Shown: piece after piece, positions 24,005 through 35,802 of the stretch | Layout of the letters: each line of letters begins with the position of its first letter | Position numbering within the stretch: position 1 is the first letter of the stretch | Origin: Acidimicrobiia bacterium | GTDB taxonomy: Bacteria; Actinomycetota; Acidimicrobiia; Spongiisociales; UBA5794 | Reading direction: 5' to 3' | NCBI GenBank assembly: GCA_003235475.1 | Contig: QJWC01000094.1 | Coordinates: 1-64,000 of the forward strand | DNA length: 64,000 nt | The notes under the pieces: model-generated | What the model was told of the DNA's origin: nothing | The model's database searches: none | The model's input: only the letters and a program-made list of their open reading frames with translations | Translations under genes and position numbers: made by a program

Positions 24005-25201
24005 CTAGATGTACTTCTGGGGATCGACAGGCGACCCGTTGACGCGGATCTCGAAATGCAGGTGCGGCGCGGTCGACTGCCCTGTCGATCCGATGTAGCC
24101 GATCACCTCGCCTGCTGCCACCTTGTCGCCGACCTTGGCACCAAGCTTCGACTGGTGCGCGTACAGGGTCACGAAACCCCCACCGTGGTCGATCATGATC
24201 GTGTTCCCGTATCCACCCTTGACTCCTGCGAGGATCACCGTGCCGGACTTCGCCGCGTGGATCGGGTCCCCCTGGCTGGCATTCATGTCGACGCCGTTGT
24301 GCATACGCCGCTGGTGGGTGATGGGGTGGATGCGCATCCCGAACCCGGAGGAGATGGCTCCGGGGACGGGGCGTACCCAACCGCCGGCGCTAACGGTTGG
24401 CGACGAAGTCTTGGTGGATGCGGCGATCTTCGCCCTGATCGATGACTCCTGGCGCTCGTAACCGGCGAGCTCGCTCTCGAACTCCTTGATCTCGGCCTCG
24501 ATCTCATCGACGAGCGCGCGCTGTGCCTCGTAGGCAGCCTCGAGCTCGCCCTGCTTTCGCACGAGCTCGATCCGCTGTTTGCTCACCTCTGCGCCGAGGG
24601 AGTGCAAAGCCTCGACCTCACCGGCGAGCTTGCTCTCGACGGCCCGGACACCCGCTGACGTGCGCTCTTCGGCGTCGGCCAGCGCCTGATAGCGGTCACC
24701 TGCCGACGAACTGTGTTGAGCGAGCACGTCGAGGTAGGCCACGCCCACGGCGACCTGTGACAGGTACCCGGCGCTGAACGCGATCGAGGGCTGGGAGGCG
24801 CCGCCGCCCATGTACGCCTTGAGCGCCCACTGCTGGGCGTCCGCCCTGGCGCCGTCGAGGTCGTCGCGGATGGCGGCCAGCGCATCGAGCTTCTCGGCGA
24901 GTTCGGCCTGCACTTGTGCGAGGTCGACCTGTTTGATCTCGAGGAGCAACGAGATCCTGTCGAGCTCCGCGTTCGCGGCGTCGACGTCAGCCTCCGCGGC
25001 CGCGAGATCGTCAGCGGCGTCGCTGAGCTGCTGGGCGAGCTCGGTGCGCTCACCCTTGGTCGCGTCGATCTGGGCCTTGAGATCGGAGATGCGATCGCGG
25101 ACGTCCTTGAGGTCGCCCGCGAGGTCTGAACCGGCGGCTGGCACCGTCGCGGACAGCGCCAGGAGACAGGCAGCGAAGAGGGTGAGGAGTCGGCGCTTCA
25201 C
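24005..25201 (-). CDS. M23-family murein hydrolase / EnvC-like activator with coiled coil
   Basis: The 398-residue secreted protein has a signal peptide (LLTLFAACLLALSATVPAAGS), a long coiled coil (about residues 28-270) and a C-terminal LytM/M23 domain. The zinc-type motif residues look present: HNGVDMNASQGDPI, then YAHQSKLGAKVGDKVAAGEVIGYIGSTGQSTAPHLHFEI. The overlap with ftsX (ATGA) gives the operon ftsE-ftsX-M23. In other bacteria FtsEX controls EnvC or PcsB/RipC-type peptidases through the coiled coil at the division septum, so a role in septal peptidoglycan splitting is likely. Confidence 0.92.
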   Translation of the reverse strand: MKRRLLTLFAACLLALSATVPAAGSDLAGDLKDVRDRISDLKAQIDATKGERTELAQQLSDAADDLAAAEADVDAANAELDRISLLLEIKQVDLAQVQAELAEKLDALAAIRDDLDGARADAQQWALKAYMGGGASQPSIAFSAGYLSQVAVGVAYLDVLAQHSSSAGDRYQALADAEERTSAGVRAVESKLAGEVEALHSLGAEVSKQRIELVRKQGELEAAYEAQRALVDEIEAEIKEFESELAGYERQESSIRAKIAASTKTSSPTVSAGGWVRPVPGAISSGFGMRIHPITHQRRMHNGVDMNASQGDPIHAAKSGTVILAGVKGGYGNTIMIDHGGGFVTLYAHQSKLGAKVGDKVAAGEVIGYIGSTGQSTAPHLHFEIRVNGSPVDPQKYI

Positions 25202-26088
25202 GATCGCAGGGTGCGGTGGACTGCAAGGCTCAATGAACTGCCGGCAAGGCCAGCAAGAACTCCGAACAGCAGGACCAGCGCACCCTGCCTGAGTAGGAAG
25301 TCGTTTTCGATGGCGAGGTTGATCCAGTCAGGAACTTCAGCCAGTTGCCCGACGAGGAGTCGGTGGATCCCGACGATCGCGGTGACCGCGAGCGCGGCAC
25401 CGATCAGGCCCTCGAGGGCGCCTTCGATCAGGAACGGCGTACGTACGAACCAGTTGCTCGCGCCCTGGAGTCGCATGATCTCGATCTCCTCGCGCCTCGC
25501 GTAGATCGCCATGTGGATGGTGTTCGCGATCAGTGCGACTGCAGCGACACCCAACGCCACGGCGAGCAACCAGAAGACGATCTGGAGCCCATCGCGAATG
25601 GCGATCATCGCGTCGATCGCGTCACCTGCGGACTCCACCTGAAGGACGCCCGGCGTTGCCTCGAGCCTCGTGACGATCAGCTCGTACTCATCCGGGTCGG
25701 TCGGCTGCACCCTCAGCGATGCCGGAATGAGATCGGGACTCTCGTCGAGAACCCGCAGAATTGCCTGGTTGTTCGAGAACAGGACGAGCGCCTCGGCGTA
25801 GGCATCCTGCTTGGAGACGTAGAAGACGTCGTTCACCTGCGGCCACGAGGCAACCTCAGCCTGGAGTTCAGCGGTCGACTGAGGCGTCAGGTCGTCCTGC
25901 AGGAAGGCGATCACCCGGACATCCTGCGCCCACTGGATCGTGTTGACCCGCACGACCTCCTGGATCACCACGCTCCCGAACGTCAACGACAGCGAAATGA
26001 ACACGGCAAGGATCGCACCGAGCACCACGAGCAGGTTGCGTCCGAGGTTGTTGAACGCCTCCTTGATGATGTAGGAGAACTGCGTCAT
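25198..26088 (-). CDS. ftsX: Cell division protein FtsX
   Basis: The 296-residue membrane protein has the FtsX layout: short N-terminus with one TM ([22 protein letters not shown]), an external loop of about 120 residues ([35 protein letters not shown]...), then three TM segments at the C-terminus. [36 protein letters not shown] is the conserved FtsX/MacB-like permease motif. It joins FtsE to transmit ATPase cycles to the periplasmic M23 protein. Both ends overlap neighbours as ATGA. Confidence 0.95.
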   Translation of the reverse strand: MTQFSYIIKEAFNNLGRNLLVVLGAILAVFISLSLTFGSVVIQEVVRVNTIQWAQDVRVIAFLQDDLTPQSTAELQAEVASWPQVNDVFYVSKQDAYAEALVLFSNNQAILRVLDESPDLIPASLRVQPTDPDEYELIVTRLEATPGVLQVESAGDAIDAMIAIRDGLQIVFWLLAVALGVAAVALIANTIHMAIYARREEIEIMRLQGASNWFVRTPFLIEGALEGLIGAALAVTAIVGIHRLLVGQLAEVPDWINLAIENDFLLRQGALVLLFGVLAGLAGSSLSLAVHRTLRS

Positions 26089-26918
26089 TCCTCTTCGTTC
26101 CCCTCGAGATCGTCCACCAGAACGGCATCCTCGGCAACGACGGATGTGTCTCCTGCGTCGATCTCTTCAGTTCCTGGCTCGTCGACATCGAGCTGCATCG
26201 GGGGCTCGGGCTTCGCTGCGGGAACCTGCGCGATCTCGCGTGTGTCGTACACGCCACGCGATTGGTCCCGTGTGACGCGGCCCCTGTCGAGTTGTACGAC
26301 CCTTCGCTTCATGGCGTCGACGATCGCGTGGTCGTGGGTGGCCATGACCACCGTGGTTCCGGTGCGGTTGATGCGGTCGAGGATGCGCATGATCGGAACC
26401 GACGTGCCGGGGTCGAGGTTCCCTGTCGGCTCGTCTGCGAGGAGGATCAGCGGACGGTTGACGAACGCCCGCGCAATAGCAACACGTTGCTGCTCGCCAC
26501 CCGAGAGCTGGCGCGGGAATCGTCCAGCCTTGGAAGAAAGGCCGACGAGCTTGAGCACCTGCGGCACCTGGTTCCGGATCACCGAGCGGTGTTTGCCCGT
26601 CACTTCCATCGCGAAGGCGACGTTCTCATAGACCGTCTTGGTCGGCAGCAGTTTGAAGTCCTGGAACACGGTACCGATCGAGCGGCGGAGATGGGGCACC
26701 TTCCAGCTTGCGAGCGCGGACGCGTGCTTGCCCGCGACCCAGATGTCGCCGTGCGTCGGCTGTTCCTCGCGCATCATCAGCCGGATGAGCGTCGACTTCC
26801 CTGAGCCGGACGCGCCGACCAGGAAGACGAACTCGCCTTTGGAGATTTCGAGGTCTACGTCCTTGATGGCAACCGTGTCGCCGCCGTACACCTTCGTGAC
26901 GTTTTCAAGCTTGATCAT
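26085..26918 (-). CDS. ftsE: Cell division ATP-binding protein FtsE with acidic C-terminal extension
   Basis: The first ~225 residues are Fts[26 protein letters not shown], Walker [10 protein letters not shown], signature [15 protein letters not shown], Walker [13 protein letters not shown] and the switch TVVMATHD. FtsE is normally about 220-230 residues; this one is 277. The extra ~50 residues are acidic and proline-containing ([20 protein letters not shown], ending EGNEEE) and look disordered. The gene heads the ftsE-ftsX-M23 operon. No good ribosome site is visible before the ATG. Confidence 0.95.
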   Translation of the reverse strand: MIKLENVTKVYGGDTVAIKDVDLEISKGEFVFLVGASGSGKSTLIRLMMREEQPTHGDIWVAGKHASALASWKVPHLRRSIGTVFQDFKLLPTKTVYENVAFAMEVTGKHRSVIRNQVPQVLKLVGLSSKAGRFPRQLSGGEQQRVAIARAFVNRPLILLADEPTGNLDPGTSVPIMRILDRINRTGTTVVMATHDHAIVDAMKRRVVQLDRGRVTRDQSRGVYDTREIAQVPAAKPEPPMQLDVDEPGTEEIDAGDTSVVAEDAVLVDDLEGNEEE

Positions 26919-27008
26919 TGAGAATCCAGGGGGATGGCTGCTTCCTACCTACTCAGCCGCCGCGGAGCCTACCCACGGAGCCCGTGAACTCCGTTCATTC
27001 TCAAGGTC

Positions 27009-28121
27009 CTACGTGTCGGGTCGTTCCGCCCGGCGCCAGTGGAGGTACGAGTCGATCAGCCCGTCGATGTCCCCGTCCAGCACTCCCTGGATGTTGCCCA
27101 CCTCGAAGTCCGTACGAAGGTCCTTGACCATCTGATACGGCTGGAGCACGTAGCTCCTGATCTGGCGTCCCCATCCGGCCTCGGTCTGCTCTCCCCGGAT
27201 CGAGGCAACGGTCTTGAGCTGTTCCTGACGTGCGCGCTCCGCGAGCCTTGCGGCGAGGAGCTGCATGGCGCGCGCCTTGTTCTGCATCTGGCTTCGCTCG
27301 GCCTGGCAAGACACGACGATCGACGTTGGAAGGTGCGTGATCCGCACGGCCGAGTCCGTCTTGTTCACGTGCTGGCCGCCCGCCCCCGAAGACCGGAACG
27401 TGTCGATTCGCAGGTCGTCCGGATCGATCTCGATCTCCGCGACGTCCACTTCCGGGATGACATCGACGCCCGCGAACGACGTGTGCCGTCTCGACTGGGA
27501 GTCGAACGGGCTGATGCGGACCAGCCGATGTGTCCCTCGCTCGGACTCGAACGTGCCATACGCGAAGTCCCCCCTGATCGTCAAGGTGGCCGACTTGATG
27601 CCCGCCTCCTCGCCTTCGGACACCTCATCGAGCGAGAAGCTGAAGTTGGAACGTTCCAGGTAGCGCACGTACATGCGCAGGAGCATCTCGGCCCAGTCCT
27701 GTGCCTCCACTCCCCCTGCGCCAGCGTTGATCGACACGATCGCTGGCGCGTCGTCGTACTCGCCGAAGAAGAGGGATTCCCGCTCGAGCACCGCAAGTTC
27801 GCCTGACAAGCGCGCCAGCTCGCCCTCGACCTCGCTGACGGCTGCCTTGTCCCCCTCATCGACGGCGAGTTCGAGAAGCACTTCGACATCGGAGATGTTC
27901 GCTTCGAGGTCCTCGACGAGCTTGATGGTCTGCTCATGCCGTGCGAGGCGGCTCGTCACCTGACGAGCCCGCTCCTGGTCATCCCAGAGGTCAGGAGTCG
28001 AAGCCTCCTTGCGAAGCTCGGCCAGCTCGGCTTCCTTCGCATCGATGTTGAGGAAGGTGCGAGCGTCCGAGAGACGGGTCCCGAGCTCGGTCACGAGGGC
28101 GCGAAGTTCTACGGGCTCCAT
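27009..28121 (-). CDS. prfB: Peptide chain release factor 2
   Basis: The 370-residue product is RF2: it carries the stop-codon recognition tripeptide SPF (VRISPFDSQSRRHTSFAGV) and the catalytic GGQ loop (SSGAGGQHVNKTDSAVRITH). It terminates translation at UGA and UAA. The reading frame is continuous from the ATG, so the programmed +1 frameshift seen in many other bacteria is absent. TACGCT lies 7 nt before the ATG, which suggests a leaderless mRNA. It follows secA with a 21-nt gap. Confidence 0.96.
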   Translation of the reverse strand: MEPVELRALVTELGTRLSDARTFLNIDAKEAELAELRKEASTPDLWDDQERARQVTSRLARHEQTIKLVEDLEANISDVEVLLELAVDEGDKAAVSEVEGELARLSGELAVLERESLFFGEYDDAPAIVSINAGAGGVEAQDWAEMLLRMYVRYLERSNFSFSLDEVSEGEEAGIKSATLTIRGDFAYGTFESERGTHRLVRISPFDSQSRRHTSFAGVDVIPEVDVAEIEIDPDDLRIDTFRSSGAGGQHVNKTDSAVRITHLPTSIVVSCQAERSQMQNKARAMQLLAARLAERARQEQLKTVASIRGEQTEAGWGRQIRSYVLQPYQMVKDLRTDFEVGNIQGVLDGDIDGLIDSYLHWRRAERPDT

Positions 28122-28142
28122 GGATTCGAGCGTAGTGACGGG

Positions 28143-30797
<2,655 letters not shown>

Positions 30798-30866
30798 AGT
30801 GCCTTGATGTTACGAGGCGGACACGGTATCTCGGTGTTCGGCGCCCATAATGAGGGGCGCCGGGAG

Positions 30867-31517
30867 TCAGTTCAAGGAGATGAGGTTCTCGCGCACCGCG
30901 TAGAGGACCGCCTCGTTGCGCGAGTGCAGGCCGAGCTTGTCGAGGATGTTGCGGATGTGGTTCTTGACCGTGTTTTCCGAGATGTACAGCAAGTCGCCGA
31001 TCTGGCGGCTCGTCCGGCCGTTCGCGACCAATCCGAGCACCTCGATCTCGCGGCCGGTCAGCGTCGGCCTGCGAGCGCTGACCAGTTCCTGGTGGCGAAG
31101 CAGCTGACGGGTCACGTCGAAGAGCTTCCCAGCCATTGCCGGGGACACCGATGCGCCGCCGTCGGCGATGTTGTCGATCACAGCTACGAGGTCGTCGAAG
31201 GGCATGTCCTTGAGGATGTAGCCGCGGGCGCCGCCCTTGATCGCTGCAACCAGGTCTTCCTCGGACTCGCTTCCGGTCAACAGCACAACCGACGTCTTGG
31301 GGGCGATCGCGAGGATCTTCTCGACGACTTCGACTCCGGACATGCCTGGCATCAAGAGATCGAGCAGAACGATGTCCGGCTGTTCACTCTCGGCCAACGC
31401 CACGGCGCCCTCGCCGTCTCCAGCTTCCCCTACTACGTCATACCCGGCGCGCTCGAGGGCGGCTGTCAGGCCAGCCCTGAACAGGGGTACGTCGTCTACG
31501 ACGAGCAATCTCTTCAT
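30867..31517 (-). CDS. NarL/LuxR-family response regulator
   Basis: The 216-residue protein has a receiver domain with phospho-acceptor Asp53 (IVLLDLLMPGMSG), conserved acidic pair Asp8-Asp9 and Lys103-type switch (GYILKDMP). A LuxR-type helix-turn-helix is at about 150-210 (TGREIEVLGLVANGRTSRQIGDLLYISENTVKNHIRNILDKLGLHSRNEAV). No histidine kinase is in the window, so the partner is unknown. It begins 12 nt after hpf with a GGAG site, so it is probably cotranscribed with comF and hpf. Confidence 0.94.
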   Translation of the reverse strand: MKRLLVVDDVPLFRAGLTAALERAGYDVVGEAGDGEGAVALAESEQPDIVLLDLLMPGMSGVEVVEKILAIAPKTSVVLLTGSESEEDLVAAIKGGARGYILKDMPFDDLVAVIDNIADGGASVSPAMAGKLFDVTRQLLRHQELVSARRPTLTGREIEVLGLVANGRTSRQIGDLLYISENTVKNHIRNILDKLGLHSRNEAVLYAVRENLISLN

Positions 31518-31529
31518 CTCGGCTCCGGC

Positions 31530-32072
31530 TCACTCCGGTTCGATAAGTCCTACGGTGCCGTCGCGCCGGTGATACACCACGCAGTGTCGATCTGACTCTG
31601 CATCGAGGAAGAAGAAGAAGTCGTGACCGAGCATCTCCATCTGTAAAACAGCTTCCTCGGCGGTCATCGGCTTCATCGCGAACCTCTTGGTCCTGACGAT
31701 TCCTGCGCCACGGTCACTAGTTACATCGGACCGTCCCGAAGAGTGGTTGAGACCTTTGTTCCCGAGTCGGTTCCTTTGGATCAGACGCTCCTTGAGCCTC
31801 CGGAGCTGTCGCTCGTACTTGTCGGCTGCCGTATCGAGCGCTGACCGCTCGTCTGCCCCGACCGCTTCGACCCGAACGATGTGCCCCGCCACGTGCGACG
31901 TGATCTCGATCGTGATGCGCTCGTCGATCCGGGGATTGCGTAGCTCGGTGAACTCGACATCGATTGCCCCGCCGTCGTCGAATATTCGACCCGCGTGCCT
32001 GACACGCTCCTCCGCAACCTCGCGGATGTCGCTTGTCACACTCATGTTCCTGGCGTGGACGCGAACGGTCAC
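31530..32072 (-). CDS. hpf: Long-form ribosome hibernation promoting factor
   Basis: The 180-residue protein has an N-terminal RaiA/HPF domain (VRVHARNMSVTSDIREVAEERVRHAGRIF, then DERITIEITSHVAGHIVRVEAVGADERSALDTAADKYERQLRRLKERL) and the C-terminal dimerisation domain of long HPF (KPMTAEEAVLQMEMLGHDFFFFLDAESDRHCVVYHRRDGTVGLIEP). It dimerises 70S ribosomes in stationary phase. GTG at 32072 overlaps the comF stop as GTGA and has AAGGAG upstream. The pair with a response regulator suggests growth-state control. Confidence 0.95.
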   Translation of the reverse strand: MTVRVHARNMSVTSDIREVAEERVRHAGRIFDDGGAIDVEFTELRNPRIDERITIEITSHVAGHIVRVEAVGADERSALDTAADKYERQLRRLKERLIQRNRLGNKGLNHSSGRSDVTSDRGAGIVRTKRFAMKPMTAEEAVLQMEMLGHDFFFFLDAESDRHCVVYHRRDGTVGLIEPE

Positions 32073-32761
32073 TCCGACTCCTTTCGGGAATGGGCGAGCG
32101 GGTGAGGAGCAGTCGCGGACCCGGCTGCGGGTCGAAGGCCGTTTCGTGGGCTCTTCGACGCAACGTCACCTCCCAGGTTCGGGGCCGTATTCGCTCCATG
32201 ACGCATGGTACCGACCGAGGTGGCAGTGAGAACGCGAACACCGCGGTCTCGCGTCGGATCCACGGCCACGAGCGCGCCGAGCACCGTCGCGCCTGTTGTC
32301 AGGACGTCATCGACGAGGACGGCGCGGACCGGTACAGGCCGTGAGTTCCTGAACCGAACGGGAGAACGCCTACTCCTCCCCCTGCCCGCCCGCTGCGGCC
32401 ACCACACAGGGCCCTTCAGCCCTTCGACCATGGGGATTCCCGTTCGAGCGGCGAGGCCCGCGGCGAGGACCCCTGCAGGATCGATCCCATATCGTGCGCG
32501 CCGCACGACAGCCCGCGGAACGGGGACGAGGCACGAAGCATCGGGAGGGACGAGGTCCGCCATGGCGTCGACGAGATACGAGGCAGCAGCCATGAGCCGC
32601 CGGTACTTCATCAGCCGCACGAGGCGTGCCGCGGCCCCGAGATGAGCGAACGGAGCGACTGCAAGGGAGTTCCCCACGACGCTCGTGTGCCCCGGGCGGA
32701 GGCTGTCGACGCATGATGCACACAGCGGTCCGGAAGGTCGTCCACACGCGATGCACCACAT
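32069..32761 (-). CDS. ComF-family phosphoribosyltransferase-like protein
   Basis: The 230-residue protein starts with a zinc-ribbon-like CIACGRPSGPLCASC and continues with a PRTase domain: VPVPRAVVRRARYGIDPAGVLAAGLA and the PRPP-loop AVLVDDVLTTGATV. ComF proteins take part in DNA uptake in competent bacteria, but many actinobacterial copies have no known role. The start is revised from 32779 to the ATG at 32761, because TACGTT sits exactly 6 nt before it and the protein then begins at the Cys motif, as ComF proteins do. The C-terminal ~50 residues are low in conservation and basic. Confidence 0.85.
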   Translation of the reverse strand: MWCIACGRPSGPLCASCVDSLRPGHTSVVGNSLAVAPFAHLGAAARLVRLMKYRRLMAAASYLVDAMADLVPPDASCLVPVPRAVVRRARYGIDPAGVLAAGLAARTGIPMVEGLKGPVWWPQRAGRGRSRRSPVRFRNSRPVPVRAVLVDDVLTTGATVLGALVAVDPTRDRGVRVLTATSVGTMRHGANTAPNLGGDVASKSPRNGLRPAAGSATAPHPLAHSRKESE

Positions 32762-32926
32762 CACGACAACGTACGCCATCGCTACGACAGGCGATGTCGG
32801 CGCGAGCGTTCTTGCCCCGGTGAGAGGGGTACCTCACATCACGGGCGTCGCGCGGTTGCCCCGACGGTCGTCGGGTCGGTCAGCCACACGCCCCAGCATG
32901 CTCGGAGAGGAAGGATTCGGTTCCGT

Positions 32927-34174
32927 CTAGGTGCCGTGCTGCCACGAACCGAGGTACGCGGCCTGTTCGTCGGTGAGCATCTCGAGTGATCCCGACATCG
33001 CTTCCAGCTTGAGGCGTGCGACCTCGCGGTCCAATTCGTCAGGCAGGCGGTACACACGCGGCTCGAGCGTGTCTGCGTTCTTCACGATCCACTCGGCGGC
33101 GATCGCCTGGTCCGAGAACGAGAGATCCATCACATCGGCCGGGTGCCCCTCTGCTGCGCCGAGGTTGACGAGACGGCCCTCCGCAACGACGAGCACCCGG
33201 TTGCCGTTGGGGAGCGTGAACTCCTCGAGGTTGTCGCGGAGCACGCGGCGAGATTCGGACATCTCGTCGAGCGCCCGGAGGTCGAGCTCGACATCGAAGT
33301 GCCCAGCGTTCGCGACGATGGCGTTGTCCTTCATCAGCGCGAAGTGCTCTGCGCGGAAGACGCGGATGTTGCCCGTCGCGGTGATGAAGACATCCCCTTC
33401 GGCGGCTGCCTCGAGGCCCGTCATGACCCTATGCCCCTCCATTGCGGCAGCGAGCGCGCGGATCGGATCCACCTCGGTCACGATCACGTCTGCACCGAGC
33501 CCCTTCGCCCTGGTCGCGATGCCCCACCCGCAATCGCCGAACCCGGCAACCACGACTTTGCGTCCGGCGAACAGGATGTTCGCCGCGCGGAGGATGCCAT
33601 CGAGGGAGGACTGGCCCGTTCCGTGCCGATTGTCGAAAAGGTGCTTCGTATCGGAATCGTTCACGGCAACAACGGGGAATCGCAGGACGCCTTCGTCGGC
33701 CATTGCCTTGAGCCTGATCACGCCCGTCGTCGTCTCCTCCATGCCAGCAAGAATCTCCTGGTCGACGCGTTCCCTGTGGAGGACGGTCGTCATGTCGGCT
33801 CCGTCGTCGAAGATCAAGTGCGGATCGGTGTCGAGGACCGCGTTGATGTGCTCGTAGAAGGTGTCGGCGTCCTCGCCGCGGCGCGCGTACACGGAGATGC
33901 CCGCATCGACCAGGGCTGCTGCCACATCGTCCTGCGTCGACAACGGGTTCGACGCACACAGCGTGACCTCCGCCCCGCCGGCAACGAGCGTCAGCATGAG
34001 GTTGGCCGTCTCCGATGTCACATGCATGCACGCCCCGATGCGGTACCCCTCGAGGGGCTGCTCCTCCGAGAAGCGCTTGCGAATCACGCCGAGCACTGGC
34101 ATGCGCCGCGCCGCCCATTCGACGCGGAGGTGTCCTTGCTCGGACAGCCCGATGTGTGCGATGTCGTGGTTCAT
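32927..34174 (-). CDS. ahcY: Adenosylhomocysteinase
   Basis: The 415-residue enzyme hydrolyses S-adenosylhomocysteine to adenosine and homocysteine. Typical segments are GYRIGACMHVTSETANLMLTLVAGGAEV, DDGADMTTVLHRE, PVVAVNDSDTKHLFDNRHGTGQSSLDGI, the NAD fold VVAGFGDCGWGIATRAKGLGADVIVTEVDP and ITATGNIRVF. It is the shorter form, without the ~40-residue insert of the long form found in mycobacteria and eukaryotes, and the cysteine-containing ligand segments are intact. The start ATG has only a weak GAAAGACGG site. No SAH riboswitch words are seen in the 136 bp upstream. Confidence 0.95.
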   Translation of the reverse strand: MNHDIAHIGLSEQGHLRVEWAARRMPVLGVIRKRFSEEQPLEGYRIGACMHVTSETANLMLTLVAGGAEVTLCASNPLSTQDDVAAALVDAGISVYARRGEDADTFYEHINAVLDTDPHLIFDDGADMTTVLHRERVDQEILAGMEETTTGVIRLKAMADEGVLRFPVVAVNDSDTKHLFDNRHGTGQSSLDGILRAANILFAGRKVVVAGFGDCGWGIATRAKGLGADVIVTEVDPIRALAAAMEGHRVMTGLEAAAEGDVFITATGNIRVFRAEHFALMKDNAIVANAGHFDVELDLRALDEMSESRRVLRDNLEEFTLPNGNRVLVVAEGRLVNLGAAEGHPADVMDLSFSDQAIAAEWIVKNADTLEPRVYRLPDELDREVARLKLEAMSGSLEMLTDEQAAYLGSWQHGT

Positions 34175-34310
34175 GGCCGTCTTTCGGAAGCGATCGTGCG
34201 CGTGGTCGCGCAGGCGGTTGGATCCCCCGAAGATACCGAGTCGGACCCATCAACCAGCGATCTCGAGAGGGTGTCCCTGCTCCGGGCTTGCCCCTGCCTA
34301 CGCTTCGGGC

Positions 34311-34661
34311 ATGGCGACACGAACTGACAAACCGTGGGGGTACGAGCTGCTGTGGAGCAGCACGGACCACTACGCGGGCAAGGTGATCCACGTCGACGCT
34401 GGCAAGCGACTGAGCCTCCAATACCACGACGAGAAGCACGAGTCGGTCTATGTGTTGTCGGGAACGCTGCTGCTGAACCTCGATGACGGCGCAGATGCTC
34501 ACGTGGTGGAACTCCGGGCCGGGGAGAGCTACGACATCCCTGCGGGACGCGTCCACCGGTTCGAAGCGCCCACGGACGGCGCCGTCGAGATCATCGAGGT
34601 TTCGACACCCCACCTCGACGATGTGGTGAGGCTCGCCGACGACTACGGACGTACCGGCTAG
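34311..34661 (+). CDS. Small cupin-domain protein (mannose-6-phosphate isomerase type II-like)
   Basis: The 116-residue single-domain cupin has RTDKPWGYELLWSSTDHYAGKVIHVDAGKRLSLQYHDEKHESVYVLSG, with metal-ligand-type residues H, H and E (QYHDEKHESVYV), and later AGESYDIPAGRVHRFEAP. This resembles the C-terminal cupin of GDP-mannose pyrophosphorylase/mannose-6-phosphate isomerase. The position near manB fits a mannose-phosphate role, as with manA in related actinobacteria. The ATG is exactly 6 nt after TACGCT (leaderless geometry); the ORF-track start at 33861 lies inside ahcY in antisense. Confidence 0.82.
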   Translation: MATRTDKPWGYELLWSSTDHYAGKVIHVDAGKRLSLQYHDEKHESVYVLSGTLLLNLDDGADAHVVELRAGESYDIPAGRVHRFEAPTDGAVEIIEVSTPHLDDVVRLADDYGRTG

Positions 34662-34699
34662 CCCAGTCACAGCCACGCTGTGCCGCAGCGTCCCGGGTC

Positions 34700-34733
34700 G
34701 AACCCGTCGCCTCGGGTGCGACAGGGCGGGTTC
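34700..34733 (+). terminator. Hairpin after the cupin gene
   Basis: GAACCCGTCGC pairs with GCGA plus CGGGTTC, with a 3' bulge CAGGG and loop CTCGGGT. There is no T-run, so it may end the cupin transcript or be another structured element. Its outer arms resemble those of the 8343 element. Confidence 0.4.
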
Positions 34734-34839
34734 ACCGACCGCCGTTCGCCGACTATCGTCGCGAGCCACTCCGAATCACTACCAATCACACGCGCTGGTC
34801 GTGGTGAGTATCCGCGACCGAGGTGAAGGCAGAGCCAGG

Positions 34840-35793
34840 ATGTCCCCAGAAATCACCATCGTGATCCCGATGTACAACGAGGAGGACTGCCTCGAAGCAA
34901 CCCTCCAAGTCGTGCGATCCGAAGCGGAGAAGGTCACCGACTCGTTCGAGATCCTGTGCATCGATGACGGAAGCACGGACCGGACGCCGGAATTGCTTCG
35001 TCAGGCGTCCGCAGTCGATGCGCGCGTGATCCCGGTGGAACTCTCGCGCAACTTCGGCAAGGAAGCCGCCCTCGCTGCGGGACTCGACTTCGCGCAAGGG
35101 GACGCAGTGGTGATCCTCGACGCAGACCTCCAGCATCCCGCCCACCTGCTCACGGACATGGTGGCCGCATGGAGGGCCGGTGCGGACGTCGTGAACGGCG
35201 TGAAACATTCGCGCGGACGCGAGGGCAGGATCTACGGGCTGCTTGCGAAGACGTTCAACGCCCTCATGGGTGGCGCCACCCGGAATGGGGACTTCCGCGG
35301 TGCGAGCGACTTCAAGCTCCTCGATCGTCAGGTCGTCGACGCCATAAGGGCGTGTCCCGAACGACATCGATTCTTCAGGGGGCTCGTCGCATGGGTGGGG
35401 TTCCGCACCGAAGACATCCCGTTCCACGTCCAGGAGCGCGCAGCCGGCGACACGAAGTGGTCAAAACGCGCCCTCGTCCGGTACTCCCTGCGAAACCTGC
35501 TCTCGTTCTCTGCGCTGCCGCTGCGACTGATCGCGGTTGCGGGTTTCTCGACCCTGGTGCTCGCCGCGATGATGGCGGGTTGGACGTTGTTCCGGTACCT
35601 CCGGGGCGACTCCCTCTCCGGTTTCCCGACGGTCATTCTCCTCCAGCTGATGCTTGGTGGCTTGCTCCTGACAAGCCTCGGCGTCATCTCCCTGTATCTC
35701 GCCGAGATGTTCGAAGAGCTCAAACGCCGGCCGGTCTACCTGTATCGCGCGCCTCGCACGTCCGACCGTCGGGCAGACGCCGACACCGAGTGA
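34840..35793 (+). CDS. GtrB/DPM-like family 2 glycosyltransferase
   Basis: The 317-residue protein has a GT-A domain (ITIVIPMYNEEDCLEATLQV, CIDDGSTDRTPELL, SRNFGKEAALAAGLDFAQGDAVVILDADLQHP) and two C-terminal TM segments (about residues 225-250 and 265-285). Such enzymes load glucose, mannose or similar onto undecaprenyl or polyprenyl phosphate. With GtrA and a large GT-C-like membrane protein nearby it could supply lipid-linked sugar for envelope glycosylation. ATG at 34840 begins at the conserved strand; the GTG at 34801 adds 13 weak residues. An AAGG lies upstream. Confidence 0.9.
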   Translation: MSPEITIVIPMYNEEDCLEATLQVVRSEAEKVTDSFEILCIDDGSTDRTPELLRQASAVDARVIPVELSRNFGKEAALAAGLDFAQGDAVVILDADLQHPAHLLTDMVAAWRAGADVVNGVKHSRGREGRIYGLLAKTFNALMGGATRNGDFRGASDFKLLDRQVVDAIRACPERHRFFRGLVAWVGFRTEDIPFHVQERAAGDTKWSKRALVRYSLRNLLSFSALPLRLIAVAGFSTLVLAAMMAGWTLFRYLRGDSLSGFPTVILLQLMLGGLLLTSLGVISLYLAEMFEELKRRPVYLYRAPRTSDRRADADTE

Positions 35794-35802
35794 GGAGGAC
35801 CC

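Noticed and set aside
27009-28121. Programmed frameshift in prfB
   Set aside because: The frame is continuous from the start codon to the GGQ domain; there is no in-frame TGA near codon 25.
34175-34310. SAH riboswitch upstream of ahcY
   Set aside because: The conserved words of the SAH riboswitch were not found on the minus strand.
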